DNA of 64,000 nucleotides from Chamaelirium japonicum (Eukaryota; Streptophyta; Magnoliopsida; Liliales; Melanthiaceae). The notes beneath the pieces were generated by a model. The model did not search any database. It was not told the origin of the DNA and saw only the letters and a list, made by a program, of their open reading frames with translations. A program made the translations under genes and the position numbers. Below are positions 27,801 through 42,800 of the stretch, one piece after another (within the stretch, counting starts at the first letter, position 1; each line of letters opens with the position of its first letter). The stretch is from assembly GCA_947650365.1 (NCBI GenBank), contig CANTAL010000199.1, forward strand, positions 62,001 through 126,000, in the 5' to 3' direction.

Positions 27801-30800
27801 TCGCACGATCCATTCTAATTCATTTGTACGATCCATTCTAATTCATTCATACAATCCATTCTAATTCTTTTGCACGAATGTATCCATTCTAATTCATTCG
27901 TATGATCCATTCTAATTCCTTCATACGATCCATTCTAATTCCTTCGTACGATCCATTCTAATTCCTTCGTTCGATCCATTCTAATTCATTCTCATGAATG
28001 TATCCATTCTAATTCATTCTCATGAATGTATCCATTCTAATTCTTACGTACGATCCATTCTAATTCATTCTCATGAATGTATCCATTCTAATTCATTCGC
28101 ACGAATGTATCTATTCTAATTCATTCTAATTCCTTCGTACAATCCATTCGTACGATCCATTCTAATTCCTTCGCACGAATGTATCCATTCTAATTCATTC
28201 GTACGATTCATTCTAATTCATTCGCACAATCTATTCTAATTCATTCGTACGATCCATTCTAATTCATTAGCACGATCGATTCTAATTCATTCGTATGATC
28301 CATTCTATTTCATTCGTACGATCCATTCTTACTCATTCGCACGATCCATTCTAATTCATTCGCACGAATGTATCCATTCTAATTCATTCGTACGATCCAT
28401 TCTAATTCATTCGCACGATCCATTCTAATTCATTCATACGATCTAATCTAATTCATTCGTACGATCCATTCTAATTCATTCGCACGATCCATTCTAATTC
28501 ATTCATATGATCCATTCTAATTCATTCATACAATCCATTCTAATTCATTCGCACGAATGTATCCATTATAATTCATTCATACAATCCATTCTAATTCATT
28601 CACACAATCTATTCTAATTCATTCGTACGATCAATTCTAATTCATTAGCACGATCCATTCTAATTCATTCGTACGATTCATTCTATTTCATTGCAATGAT
28701 CCATTCTTACACATTCGTACGATCCATTCTAATTCATTCACACGAATGTATCCATTCTAATTCAATCATACGATCCATTCTAATTCATTTGCACGATCCA
28801 TTCTAATTTATTCATACGAACCATTCTAATTGATTCGTATGATCCATTCTAATTCATTCGCACAATCTATTCTAATTCATTCGTACGATCCATTCTAATT
28901 CATTAGGACGATCCATTCTAATTCATTCGTACGATCCATTCTATTTCGTTCGTACGATCCATTCTTACTCATTCGTACGATCCATTCTAGTTTATTCGCA
29001 CGAATGTATCCATTCTAATTCATTCATACTATCCATTCTAATTCATTCGTACGATCCATTCTAATTCATTCGTACGATTCATTCTAATTCATTCGCACGA
29101 TCCATTCTAATTCATTCATACGATCCATTATAATTCATTCATACAATCCTTTCTAATTCTTTCGCACGAATGTATCCATTCTAATTCATTCGTACGAACC
29201 ACCCTAATTCCTTCGTATGATCCTTTCTAATTCATTCGCACGAATATATCCATTCTAATTCATTCGTACGATCCATTCGAATTAATTCAAACGATCCATT
29301 CTAATTCATTCATACGATCCATTCTAATTCATTCGCAAGAATGTATCCATTCTAATTCATTGGTATGATCCATTCTAATTCATTCGCACAATCTATTCTA
29401 ATTCATTCGAACGATCCATTCTAATTCATTCGCACGATCCATTCTAATTCATTTGCACGATCAATTCTAATTCATTCATACAATCCATTCTAATTCTTTT
29501 GTACGAATGTATCCATTCTAATTCCTTCGAACGATCCATTCTAATTCCTTCGTACGATCCATTCTAATTCCTTCGTACGATCCATTCTATTTCATTCGTA
29601 TGATCCATTCTAATTCGTTCGTACGATCCATTCTAATTCTTTCCCATGAATTTATCCATTCTAATTCATACGTACGATCCATTCTAATTCATTCATTCGA
29701 TCCAATCTAATTCATTCATACGATCCATTCTAATTCATTCGCACAATCTATTCTAATTAATTCGTACGATCTATTCCAATTCATTAGCACGATCCATTCT
29801 AATTCATTCATACAATCTATTCTATTTAATTCGTACGATCCATTCTTACTCATTCGTACGATCCATTCTAATTCATTCGCACGAATGTATTCATTCTAAT
29901 TCATTCTTACGATCTATTCTAATTCTTTCGCACGATCCATTCTAATTCATTCATACGATCCATTCTAATTCATTCGTACGATCCATTCTAATTCATTCGC
30001 CCAATCTATTATAATTCATTCGTACAATCCATTCTAATTCATTAGCACAATCCATTCTAATTCATTCGTACGATCCATTCTATTTCATTCCTACGATCCA
30101 TTCTAATTCATTCGCATGATGCATTCTAATTCATTTGTACGATCCATTCTAATTCATTCGCACGATCCATTCTAATTCATTCATACGATCCGTTCTAATT
30201 CATTCGTACGATCCATTCTAATTCATTCGCACGAATGTATCCATTCTAATTCATTCGTACAATCCATTCTAATTCATTCGCACAATCTATTCTAATTCAT
30301 TCGTACGATCCATTCTAATTCATTAGCACGATCCATTCTAATTCATTCGTACGATCCATTCTATTTCATTGGTACGATCCATTCTTACTCATTCGTACGA
30401 TCCATTCTAATTTATTCGCACAAATGTATCCATTCTAATTCATTCGTACGATCCATTCTAATTCATTCGCACGATCAATTCTAATTCATTTATACGATCC
30501 ATTCTAATTCATTCGTACGATCCATTTTAACTCATTCGCACGATCCATTCTAATTCATTCATACGATCCATTCTAATTCATTTATACAATCCATTCTAAT
30601 TCTTTCACACGAATGTATCCATTCTAATTCATTCGTACGATCCATTCTAATTCATTCATATGATTTATTCTAATTCATTCGCACGAATGTATGCATTCTA
30701 ATTCATTCGTACGATCCATTCTAATTCATTCGCACAATCTATTCTAATTCATTCGTATGATCCATTCTAATTCATTAGCTCGATCCATTCAAATTCATTC

Positions 30801-33800
30801 ATACGATCTATTCCATTTCATTCGTACGTTCCATTCTTACTCATTTGTACGATCCATTCTAATTCATTCGCACGAATGTATCTATTCTAATTCATTCGTA
30901 CGTTCCATTCTAATTCATTCGCACGATCCATTCTAATTCATTCGTACGATCCATTCTAATTCATTCGTACGATCCATTCTAATTCATTCGCACGATCCAT
31001 TTTAATTCATTCATACGATCCATTCTAATTCATTCATACGATCCATTCTAATTCATTCGCACGAATGTATCCATTCTAATTCATTCGTATGATCCATTCT
31101 AATATATTCGCATAATCTATCCTAATTCATTCGTACGATCCATTCTAATTCATTAGCACGATCCATTCTAATTCATTCGTATGATCCATTCTATTTCATT
31201 CGTACGATCCATTCTTACTCATTCGTACGATCCATTCTAATTCATTCGCACGAATGTATCCATTCTAATTCATTCGTACGATCCATTCTAATTAATTTGC
31301 ATGATCCATTCTAATTCATTCATACGATACATTTTAATTCATTCGTAAGATCCATTCTAATTCATTCACACAATCTATTCTAATTCATTCATACGATCCA
31401 TTCTAATTCATTAGCACGATCCATTCTAATTCATTCGTACGATCCATTCTATTTGATTCGTACGATCCATTCTTCCTCATTCGTACGATCTATTCTAATT
31501 CATTCACACGAATGTATCTATTCTAATTCATTCGTACGATCCATTCTAATTCATTTGCACGATCCATTGTAATTCGTTTGTACGATCCATTCTAATTCAT
31601 TCGTACGATCCATTCTAATTCATTTGTACGATCTATTCTAGTTCATTCATACGATCCATTCTAATTCATTCATACAATCCATTCCAATTCTTTCGCACGA
31701 ATGTATCCATTCTAATTCATTCATACGATCCACCCTAATTCCTTCGTATGATCCATTCTAATTCATTCACACGAATGTATCCATTCTAATTCATTCGTAC
31801 GATCCATTCGAATTCATTCATACGATCTGTTCTATTTCATTCATACGATCCATTCTAATTCATTCGCACGAATGTATCCATTCTAATTCATTCGTATGAT
31901 TCATTCTAATTCATTCGCATAATCTATTCTAATTCATTCGTACGATCCATTCTAATTCATTCGCACGATCCATTCTAATTCATTTCATGATCCATTCTTA
32001 TTCATTCATACAATTCATTCTAATTCTTTTGCACGAATGTATTCATACTAATTCCTTCGTACGATTCATTCTAATTCCTTCGTACGATCCATTCTATTTC
32101 ATTCGTATGTTCCATTCTAATTCCTTCGTACGATCCATTCTAATTCATTCCCACGAATTTATCCATTCTAATTCATACGTACGATCCATTCTAATTCATT
32201 CATACGATCCAATCTAATTCATTCATACGATCCATTCTAATTCATTCGCACGAATGTATCCATTCTAATTCATTCGTACGATCCATTCTAATTCATTCGC
32301 ACTATCTTTGCTAATTCATTCGTACGATCCATTCTAATTCATTTGCACTATCTTTGCTAATTCATTCGCACTATCTTTGCTAATTCATTCGTACGATCCA
32401 TTCTTACTCAATCATACGATCCATTCTAATTCATTCGCACGAATGTATCCATTCTAATTCATTCGTACGATTCATTCTAATTCATTCGCACGATCCATTC
32501 TAATTCATTCATACGATCCATTCTAATTCATTCGTACGAACCATTCTAATTCATTCGCACAATCTATTCTAATTCATTCGTAGGATCCATTCTAATTCGT
32601 TAGCACGATCCATTCTAATTCATTCGTACGATCCATTCTATTTCATTCGTACGATCCATTCTTACTCATTCGTAAGATCCATTCTAATTCATTCGCACGA
32701 ATGTATCTATTCTAATTCATTCGTATGATCCATTCTAATTCATTTGCACGATCTATTCTAATTCATTCATACGATCCGTTCTAATTCATTTGTACGATCC
32801 ATTCTAATTCATTCGCACGATCCATTCTAATTCATTCATATGATCCATTCTAATTCATTCATACAATTCATTCTAATTCTTTCGCACGAATGTTTCCATT
32901 CTAATTCATTCGTAAGATCCACCCTAATTCCTTCGTATGATCCATTCAAATACATTCGAACGAATGTATCCATTCTAATTCATTCGTACGATCCATTCGA
33001 ATTCATTCATACGATCCATTCTAATTCATTCATACGATCCATTCTAATTCATTCGCACGAATGTATCCATTCTAATTCATTCGTACGATCCATTCTAATT
33101 CATTCGCACAATCTATTCTAATTCATTCGTACGATCCATTCTAATTCATCCGCACGATCTATTCTAATTCATTTGCACGATCCAATCTAATTAATTCATA
33201 CAATCTATTCTAATTCTTTTGCACAAATGTATCCATTCTAATTCATTCGTACGATCCATTCTAATTCCTTCGTATGATCCATTATAATTCCATCGTACGA
33301 TCCATTCTAATTCCTTCGTACGATCCATTCTATTTCATTCGTATGATCCATTCTAATTCCTTCGTACGATCCATTCTAATTCATTCCCATGAATGTATCC
33401 ATTCTAATTCATACGTACGATCCATTCTAATTCATTCATACGATCCAATCTAATTCATTCATAAGATCCATTCTAATTCATTCGTGCGAATGTATCCATT
33501 CTAATTTATTCGTACGAACCATTCTAATTCATTCGCAAGATCCATTCTAATTGCTTCATACGATCCATTCTAATTCATTCGTACGATCCATTCTAATTCA
33601 TTCGCACGATCCATTCTAATTCATTCATACGATCCAATCTAATTCATTCATAAGATCCATTCTAATTCATTCGCACGAATGTATCCATTCAAATTCATTC
33701 GTATGATCCATTCTAATTGATTCGCACAATCTATTCTAATTCATTCGTACGATCCATTCTAATTCATTAGCACGATCCATTCTAATTCTTTCGTACGATC

Positions 33801-34330
33801 CATTCTATTTCATTCGTACGATCCATTCTTACTCATTCGTACGATCCATACTAATTCATTCGCACGAATGTATTCTTTCTAATTCATTCGTACGACCCAT
33901 TCTAATTCATTCGCATGATCCATTCTAATTCATTGGTACGATCCATTCTAATTCATTCGTACGATCCATTCTAATTCATTCGCACGATCCATTCTAATTC
34001 ATTCATACGATCCATTATAATTCATTCGCACGAATGTATCTATTCTAATTGATTCGTACAATCCATTCTAATTTATTCGCACTATCCATTCTAATTCATT
34101 CATACCATCCATTCTAATTCATTCGTACGATCCATTCTAATTCATTCGTACAATCTATTCTAATTTATTCGTGCGATCCATTCTAATTCATTAGCACGAT
34201 CCATTCTAATTCATTCGTACGATCCATTCTATTTCATTCATATGATCCATTCGTATTTATTCGTACGATCCATTCTAATTCATTCGCACGAATGTATCCA
34301 TTCTAATTCATTCGTACGATCCATTCTAAT
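24711..34330 (+). repeat. Segment of about 9.6 kb whose copy lies at 54.36-64.0 kb
   Basis: Anchors: ATTCCTTCATATG 24713 and 54361 (shift 29648); CCACCCTAATTC 27016 and 56641 (29625); CCTTCGTTCG 27964 and 57589 (29625); TTGCAATGAT 28691 and 58316 (29625); GAATGTATCC 34290 and 63961 (29671). The first step of 23 bp is a third CATACG monomer near 25555-25590 missing from the right copy. The part at 24.7-28.0 kb exists a third time at 50.2-53.4 kb. Confidence 0.9.
31987..32420 (+). repeat. Distinctive variant cluster with TATCTTTGCT monomers
   Basis: Three monomers carry CACTATCTTTGCTAATTC (about 32300, 32346 and 32369) just right of an unusual shortened junction, TAATTCATTTCATGATCC (about 31976). 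The cluster recurs at 39183-39615 (shift 7196) and 61612-62045 (shift 29625). Simpler relatives with TCTTTTCT occur at 13597, 18919 and 41641. The open frame over the left part (31987-32217) is conserved only because the DNA block is duplicated. Confidence 0.85.
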
Positions 34331-35040
34331 TCATTCGCACGATCCATTCTAATTCATTCATACGATCCATTCTAATTCATTCATACAATCCATTCCAATT
34401 CTTTCGCATGAATGTATCCATTCTAATTCATTCGTACAATCCACCCTAATTCCTTCGTATGATCCCTTCTAATTCATTCACACGAATGTATCCATTCTAA
34501 TTCATTCGTACGATCCATTTGAATTCATTCATACGATCCATTCTAATTTATTCATACGATCCATTCTAATTCATTCGCACGAATGTATCCATTCTAATTC
34601 ATTCGTACGATCCATTCTAATTCATTCGCACAATCTATTCTAATTCATTCGTACGATCCATTCTAATTCATTCACACTATCTATTCTAATTCATTTGTAC
34701 GATCCATTCTAATTCATTCATACAATCCATTCTAATTCTTTTGCACGAATGTATCCATTCTAATTTTTTCGTACGATCCATTCTAATTCCTTCATACGAT
34801 CCATTCTAATTCCTTCTTATGATCCATTCTAATTCCTTCGTTCGATCCATTCTAATTTATTCCCATGAATGTATCCATTCTAATTCATACATACAATCCA
34901 TTCTAATTCATTCATACGATCCAATCTAATTCATTCATATGATCCATTCTAATTCATTCGCACGAATGTATCCATTCTAATTCATTCTAATTCCTTCGTA
35001 CGATCTATTTGTAAGATACATTCTAATTCCTTCGCACGAA
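32300..35040 (+). repeat. Older higher-order copy of 18.9-21.9 kb
   Basis: Ordered matches at a shift of about 13.1-13.6 kb: the TATCTTT monomer (18919 and 32305), GAATGTATYCTTTCT followed by GTACGACCC (20244 and 33866), CCTTCGTTCG (21699 and 34835), and the truncated-monomer marker (21841 and 34978). Differences are more frequent than between the 24.7 and 54.4 kb copies, so this duplication looks older. Confidence 0.7.
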
Positions 35041-36310
35041 TGTATCTATTCTAATTCATTTGTATGATCCATTCGAATTCATTCGCACAATCTATTCTAA
35101 TTCATTCGTACGATCCATTCTAATTCATTAGCACAATCCATTCTATTTCATTCGTACGAACCCTTCTATTTCATTCGTACGATCCATTCTTACTCATTCA
35201 TACGATCTATTCTAATTCATTCGCACGAATGTATCCTTTCTAATTCATTCGTACGATCCATTCTAATTCATTCGCCCGATCCTTTCTAATTCATTCATAC
35301 GATCCGTTCTAATTCATTTGTACGATCCATTCTAATTCATTCGCACGATCCATTCTAATTCATTCATATGATCCATTCCAATTCATTGATACAATTCATT
35401 CTAATTCTTTTCCACGAATGTTTCCATTCTAATTCATTCGTACAAACTACCCTAATTCCTTCGTATGATCCATTCTAATTCATTCGAACGAATGTATCCA
35501 TTCTAATTCATTCGTACGATCCATTCGAATTCATTCATACGATCCATTCTAATTCATTCATACGATCCATTCTAATTCATTCGCACGAATGTATCCATTC
35601 TAATTCATTCGTACGATCCATTCTAATTCATTCGCACAATCTATTCTAATTCATTCGTATGATCCATTCTAATTCATTAGCACGATCCATTCTAATTCAT
35701 TCGTACGATCCATTCTATTTCAATCGTACAATCCATTCTTACTCATTCGTACGATCCATTCTAATTCATTCGCACGAATGTATCCATTCTAATTCATTCG
35801 TACGATCCATTCTAATTCATTATCACGATCCATTCTAATTCATTCATACGATCCATTCTAATTCATTTGTACGATCCATTCTAATTCATTCGCACGAACC
35901 ATTGTAATTCATTCATACGATCCATTCTATCTATTCTAATTCATTCGTACGATCCATTCTAATTCATTCACACGATCCATTCTAATTCATTCATACGATC
36001 CATTCTAATTCATTTGTACGATCCATTCTAATTCATTCGCACAAATGTATCCATTCTAATTCATTCACACGATCCATTATATTTCATTCATACGATCCAT
36101 TCTTACTCATTCGTACGATCCATTCTAATTCATTCGCACGAATGTATCCATTCTAATTCATTCTAATTCATTCGCACGATCCATTCTAATTCATTCATAC
36201 GATCCAATCTAATTCATTCATACGATCCATTCTAATTCATTCGCACGAATGTATCCATTCTAATTCATTCGTACGATCCATTCTAATTCATTCACACAAT
36301 CTATTCTAAT
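35040..36310 (+). repeat. Forward array with two phase breaks
   Basis: Ordinary forward monomers with a broken unit near 35926-35940 (GATCCATTCTATCTATTC, a join of CCATTCTA to TCTATTC) and a doubled half-unit near 36150-36175 (TTCTAATTCATTCTAATTC). I could not assign this stretch to a single source copy; it sits just left of the 27.5 kb-like block. Confidence 0.7.
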
Positions 36311-39300
36311 TCATTCATACGATCCATTCTAATTCATTCATACAATCCATTCTAATTATTTCGCACGAATGTATCCATTCTAATTCATTCGTACGATCCA
36401 CCCTAATTCCTTCATATGATCCATTCTAATTCATTCGCATGAATGTATCCATTCTAATTCATTCGTAAGATCCATTCGAATTCTTTCATACGATCCATTC
36501 TAATTCATTCAAACAATCCATTCTAATTCATTCACACGAATGTATCCATTCTAATTCATTCGTACGATCTATTCTAATTCATTCGCACAATTTATTCTAA
36601 ATCATTCATACGATCCATTCTAATTCATTCGCACGATCCATTCTAATTCATTTGTACGATCCATTCTAATTCATTCATACTATCCATTCTAATTCTTTTG
36701 CACGAATGTATCCATTCTAATTCATTCGTACGATCCATTCTAATTCCTTCATACGATCCATTCTAATTCCTTCGGACGATCCATTCTAATTCCTTCGTTC
36801 GATCCATTCTAATTCATTCTCATGAATGTATCCATTCTAATTCTTACGTACGATCCATTCTAATTCATTCTCATGAATGTATCCATTCTAATTCATTCGC
36901 ACGAATGTATCTATTCTAATTCATTCTAATTTCTTCGTACAATCCATTCGTACGATCCATTCTAATTCCTTCGCACGAATGTATTCATTCTAATTCATTC
37001 GTACGATTCATTCTAATTCATTCGCACAATCTATTCTAATTCATTCGTACGATCCATTCTAATTCATTAGCACGATCGATTCTAATTCATTCGTACGATC
37101 CATTCTATTTCATTCGTACTATCCATTCTAATTCATTCGCACGAATGTATTCATTCTAATTCATTCTTACGATCTATTCTAATTCTTTCGCACGATCCAT
37201 TCTAATTCATTCATACGATCCATTCTAATTCATTCGTACAATCCATTCTAATTCATTCGCACAATCTATTATAATTCATTCGTACGATCCATTCTAATTC
37301 ATTAGCACAATCCATTCTAATTTATTCGTATGATCCATTCTATTTCATTCGTACGATCCATTCTTAATCATTCGTACGATCTATTCTACTTCATTCGCAC
37401 GAATGTATCCATTCTAATTCATTCGTACGATCCATTCTAATTCATTCGCATGATGCATTCTAATTCATTCGTACGATCCATTCTAATTCATTCGCACGAT
37501 CCACTCTAATTCATTCATACGATCCATTCTAATTCATTCGTACGATCCATTCTAATTCATTCGCACGAATGTATCCATTCTAATTCATTCGTACAATCCA
37601 TTCTAATTCATTCGCACAATCTATTCTAATTCAGTCGTACGATCTATTCTAATTCATTAGCACGATCCATTCTAATTCATTCGTACGATCCATTCTATTT
37701 CATTGGTACGATCCAATCTTACTCATTCGTACGATCCATTCTAATTCATTCGCACAAATGTATCCATTCTAATTCATTCGTACGATCCATTCTAATTCAT
37801 TCGCACGATCCATTCTAATTCATTTATACGATCCATTCTAATTCATTCGTACGATCCATTCTAACTCATTCGCACGATCCATTCTAATTCATTCATACGA
37901 TCCATTCTAATTCATTTATACAATCCATTCTAATTCTTTCACACGAATATATCCATTCTAATTCATTCGTACGATCCATTCTAATTCATTCATACGATCT
38001 ATTCTAATTCATTCGCACGAATGTATGCATTCTAATTCATTCGTACGATCCATTCTAATTCATTCGCGCGAATGTATCTATTCTAATTCATTCGTACGTT
38101 CCATTCTAATTCATTCGCACGATCCATTCTAATTCATTTGTACGATCCATTCTAATTCATTCGTACGATCCATTCTAATTCATTCGCACGATCCATTCTA
38201 ATTCATTCATACGATCCATTCTAATTCATTCATACGATCCATTCTAATTCATTCGCACGAATGTATCCATTCTAATTCATTCGTATGATCCATTCTAATA
38301 CATTCGCATAATCTATTCTAATTCATTCGTACGATCCATTCTAATTCATTAGCACGATCCACTCTAATTCATTCGAATGATCCATTCTATTTCATTCGTA
38401 CGATCCATTCTTACTCATTCGTACGATCCATTCTAATTCATTCACACGAATGTATCCATTCTAATTCATTCGTACGATCCATTCTAATTAATTTGCATGA
38501 TCCATTCTAATTCATTCATACGATCCATTTTAATTCATTCGTAAGATCCATTCTAATTCATTCGCACAATCTATTCTAATTCATTCATATGATCCATTCT
38601 AATTCATTAGCACGATCCATTCTAATTCATTCGTATGATCCATTCTATTTCATTCGTACGATCAGTTCTTACTCATTCGTACGATCTATTCTAATTCATT
38701 CGCACGAATGTATCCATTCTAATTCATTCGTACGATCCATTCTAATTCATTTGCACGATCCAATGTAATTCATTCGTACGATCCATTCTAATTCATTCGT
38801 ACGATCCATTCTAGGTCATTTGTATGATCTATTCTAATTCATTCATACGATCCATTCTAATTCATTCATACAATCCATTCCAATTCTTTCGCACGAATGT
38901 ATCCATTCTAATTCATTCATACGATCCACCCTAATTCCTTCGTATGATCCATTCTAATTCATTCACACGAATGTATCCATTCTAATTCATTCATACGATC
39001 CATTCGAATTCATTCATACGATCTGTTCTAATTCATTCATACGATCCATTCTAATTCATTCGCACGAATGTATCCATTCTAATTCATTCGTATGATCCAT
39101 TCTAATTCATTCGCATAATCTATTCTAATTCATTCGTACGATCCATTCTAATTCATTCGCACGATCCATTCTAATTCATTTCATGATCCATTCTTATTCA
39201 TTCATACAATTCATTCTAATTCTTTGGCACGAATGTATCCATACTAATTCCTTCGTACGATTCATTCTAATTCCTTCGTACGATCCATTCTATTTCATTC

Positions 39301-39800
39301 GTATGTTCCATTCTAATTCCTTCGTACGATCCATTCTAATTCATTCCCACGAATTTATCCATTCTAATTCATACCTACGATCCATTCTAATTCATTCATA
39401 CGATCCAATCTAATTCATTCATATGATCCATTCTAATTCATTCGCACGAATGTATCCATTCTAATTCATTCGTACGATCCATTCTAATTCATTCGCACTA
39501 TCTTTGCTAATTCATTCGTATGATCCATTCTAATTCATTCGCACTATCTTTGCTAATTCATTCGCACTATCTTTGCTAATTCATTCGTACGATCCATTCT
39601 TACTCATTCATACGATCCATTCTAATTCATTCGCACGAATGTATCCATTCTAATTCATTCGTACGATTCATTCTAATTCATTCGCACGATCCATTCTAAT
39701 TCATTCATACGATCCATTCTAATTCATTCGTACGAACCATTCTAATTCATTCGCACAATCTATTCTAATTCATTCGTAGGATCCATTCTAATTCGTTAGC
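36310..39800 (+). repeat. Internally deleted copy of 27.5-32.6 kb
   Basis: GTAAGATCCATTCGAATTC at 27637 matches 36465 (shift 8828) and CCTTCGTTCG at 27964 matches 36792 (8828). ATTCATTCTAATTCATTCTTACG near 29890 then matches 37150 (7260), and GTAGGATCC near 32580 matches 39776 (7196). The drop from 8828 to 7260 means about 1.57 kb, roughly 28.3-29.87 kb, is absent here, with the join near 37118-37140. Confidence 0.85.
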
Positions 39801-39828
39801 ACGATCCATTCTAATTCATTCGTACGAT

Positions 39829-42800
39829 CCGTTCTATTTCATTCGTACGATCCATTCTTACTCATTCGTACGATCCATTCAAATTCATTCGCACGAATGT
39901 ATCCATTCTAATTCATTCATACGTTCCATTCTAATTCATTCGCACGATCCATTCTAATTCATTCGTACGATCCATTCTAATTCATTCGCACGATCCATTC
40001 TAATTCATTCATACGATCCATTCTAATTCATTCATACGATCCATTCTAATTCATTCGCACGAATGTATCCATTCTAATTCATTCGTACGATCCATTCTAA
40101 TTCATTCGCACGATCCATTCTAATTCATTCATACGATCCTGTCTAATTTATTCGTACGATCCATTCTAATTCATTCGTACGAATGTATCCATTCTAATTC
40201 ATTCGTGCGATCCATTCTAATTCATTCGCACAATCCATTCTAATTCATTCGTACGATCCATTCTATTTCATTCGTACGATCCATTCTTACTCATTCGTAC
40301 GATCCATTCTAATTCATTCGCTTGAATGTATCCATTCTAATTTATTCGTACGATCTATTCTAATTCATTCGCACAATCTATTCTAATTAATTCATACGAT
40401 CCATTCTAATTCATTCGTACGATCCATTCTAATTCATTCGCACGATCTATTCTAATTCATTCATACGATCCATTCTAATTCATTCATACAATCCATTCTA
40501 ATTCTTTCGCACGAATGTATCCATTCTAATTCATTCGTACGATCCACCCTAATTCATTCGTATGATCCATTCTAATTTATTCGCATGAATGTATCCATTC
40601 TAATTCCTTCGTACGATCCATTCGAATTCATTCGTACGATCTATTTTAATTCATTCGTACGATCCATTCTAATTCATTTGCATAATGTATTCTAATTCAT
40701 TCGTACGATCCATTCTAATTCATTCGCACGATCCATTCTAATTCATTTGCACGATCCATTCTAATTTATTCATACAGTCCATTCTAATTCTTTTGCACGA
40801 ATGTATCCATTCTAATTTATTCGTACGATCCACTCTAATTCCTTCGTACGATCCATTCTAATTCCTTCGTACGATCCATTCTAATTCATTCGCACGATCC
40901 ATTCTAATTCATTCATACGATCCATTCTAATTCATTCATACGATCCATTCTAATTCATTCGCACGAATGCATCCATTCTAATTCATTCGTACGATCCATT
41001 CTAATTCATTCGCACGATCCATTCTAATTCATTCATACGATCCAGCCTAATTCATTCGTACGATCCATTCTAATTCATTCGTACGAATATATCCATTCTA
41101 ATTCATTCGTGCGATCCATTCTAATTCATTTGCACGATCCATTCTAATTCATTCGTACGATCCATTCTATTTCATTCGTACGATCCATTCTTACTCATTC
41201 GTACGATCCATTCTAATTCATTCGCATGAATGTATCCATTCTAATTCATTCGTACGATCCATTCTAATTCATTCGCACGATCTATTCTAATTAATTCATA
41301 CGATCCATTCTAATTTATTCGTACGATCCATTCTAATTCATTCGCACGATCTATTCTAATTCATTCATACGATCCATTCTAATTCATTCATACAATTCAT
41401 ACTAATTCTTTCGCACGAATGTATCCATTCTAATTCATTCGTACGATCCACCCTAATTCCTTCGTACGATCGATTCTAATTCATTCCCATGAATGTATCC
41501 ATTCTAATTTATACTTACGATCCATTCTAATTCATTCATACGATCCAATCTAATTCATTCATACGATCCATTCTAATTCATTCGCACGAATGTATCCATT
41601 CTAATTCATTCGTATGATCCATTCTAATTCATTCGCACTATCTTTTCTAATTCATTCGTATGATCCATTTTAATTCAATAGCCTGATCCATTCTAATTCA
41701 TTCGTATGATCCATTCTATTTCATTCGTACGATCCATTCTTACTCATTCATACGATCCATTCTAATTCATTCGCACGAATGTATCCATTCTAATTCATTC
41801 GTACGATCCATTCGAATTCATTCGCACGATCCATTCTAATTCATTCATACGATCCATTCTAATTCATTTGTACGATCCATTCTAATTCATTCGCACAATC
41901 TATTCTAATTCATTCGTACGATCCATTCTAATTCGTTAGCACGATCCATTCTAATTCATTCGTACGATCCATTCTATTTCATTCGGACGATCCATTCTTA
42001 CTCATTCGTACGATCCATTCTAATTCATTCGCACGAATGTATCCATTCTAATTCATTCGTATGATCTATTCTAATTCATTTGCACGATCTATTCTAATGC
42101 ATTCATACGATCCATTCTAATTCATTCTTACGATCCATTCTAATTCATTTGCACGATCCATTCTAATTCATACATATGATCCATTCTAATTAATTCGTAC
42201 AATCCATTCTAATTCTTTCGCACGAATGTATCCATTCTAATTCATTCGTACGATCCACCCTAATTCCTTCGTATGATACATTCTAATTCATTCGAACGAA
42301 TGTATTCATTCTAATTCATTCGTACGATCCATTATAATTCATTCATACGATCCATTCTAATTCATTCGCACGAATGTATCCATTCTAATTCATTCGTACG
42401 ATCCAGTCTCATTCATTCGCACAATCTATTCTAATTCATTCGTACGATCCTTTCTAATTCATTCGCACGATCCATTCTAATTCATTTGCACGATCCATTC
42501 TAATTCATTCATACAATCCATTCTAATTCTTTTGCACAAATGTATCCATTCTAATTCATTCATACGATCCATTCTAATTCCTTCGTACGATCCATTCTAA
42601 TTCCTTCGTACGATCCATTCAATTTCATTCGTATAATCCATTCTAATTCCTTCGTACGTTCCATTCTAATTCATTCCCATGAATGTATCCATTCTAATTC
42701 ATACGTACGATCCATTCTAATTCATTCATACTATCCAATCTAATTCATTCATAAGATCCATTCTAATTCATTCGCACAAATGTATCTATTCTAATTCATT

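Noticed and set aside
31987-32217. Open frame of 76 codons, also at 39183-39413 and 61612-61842
   Set aside because: The three similar frames look conserved, but the flanking non-coding repeats are equally conserved at the same shifts (7196 and 29625). The similarity comes from block duplication, not selection on a protein.
32840-33121. Longest open frame, 93 codons
   Set aside because: Pure repeat translation. Its duplicate at 62465-62746 is not open across the same length, so coding is not preserved.
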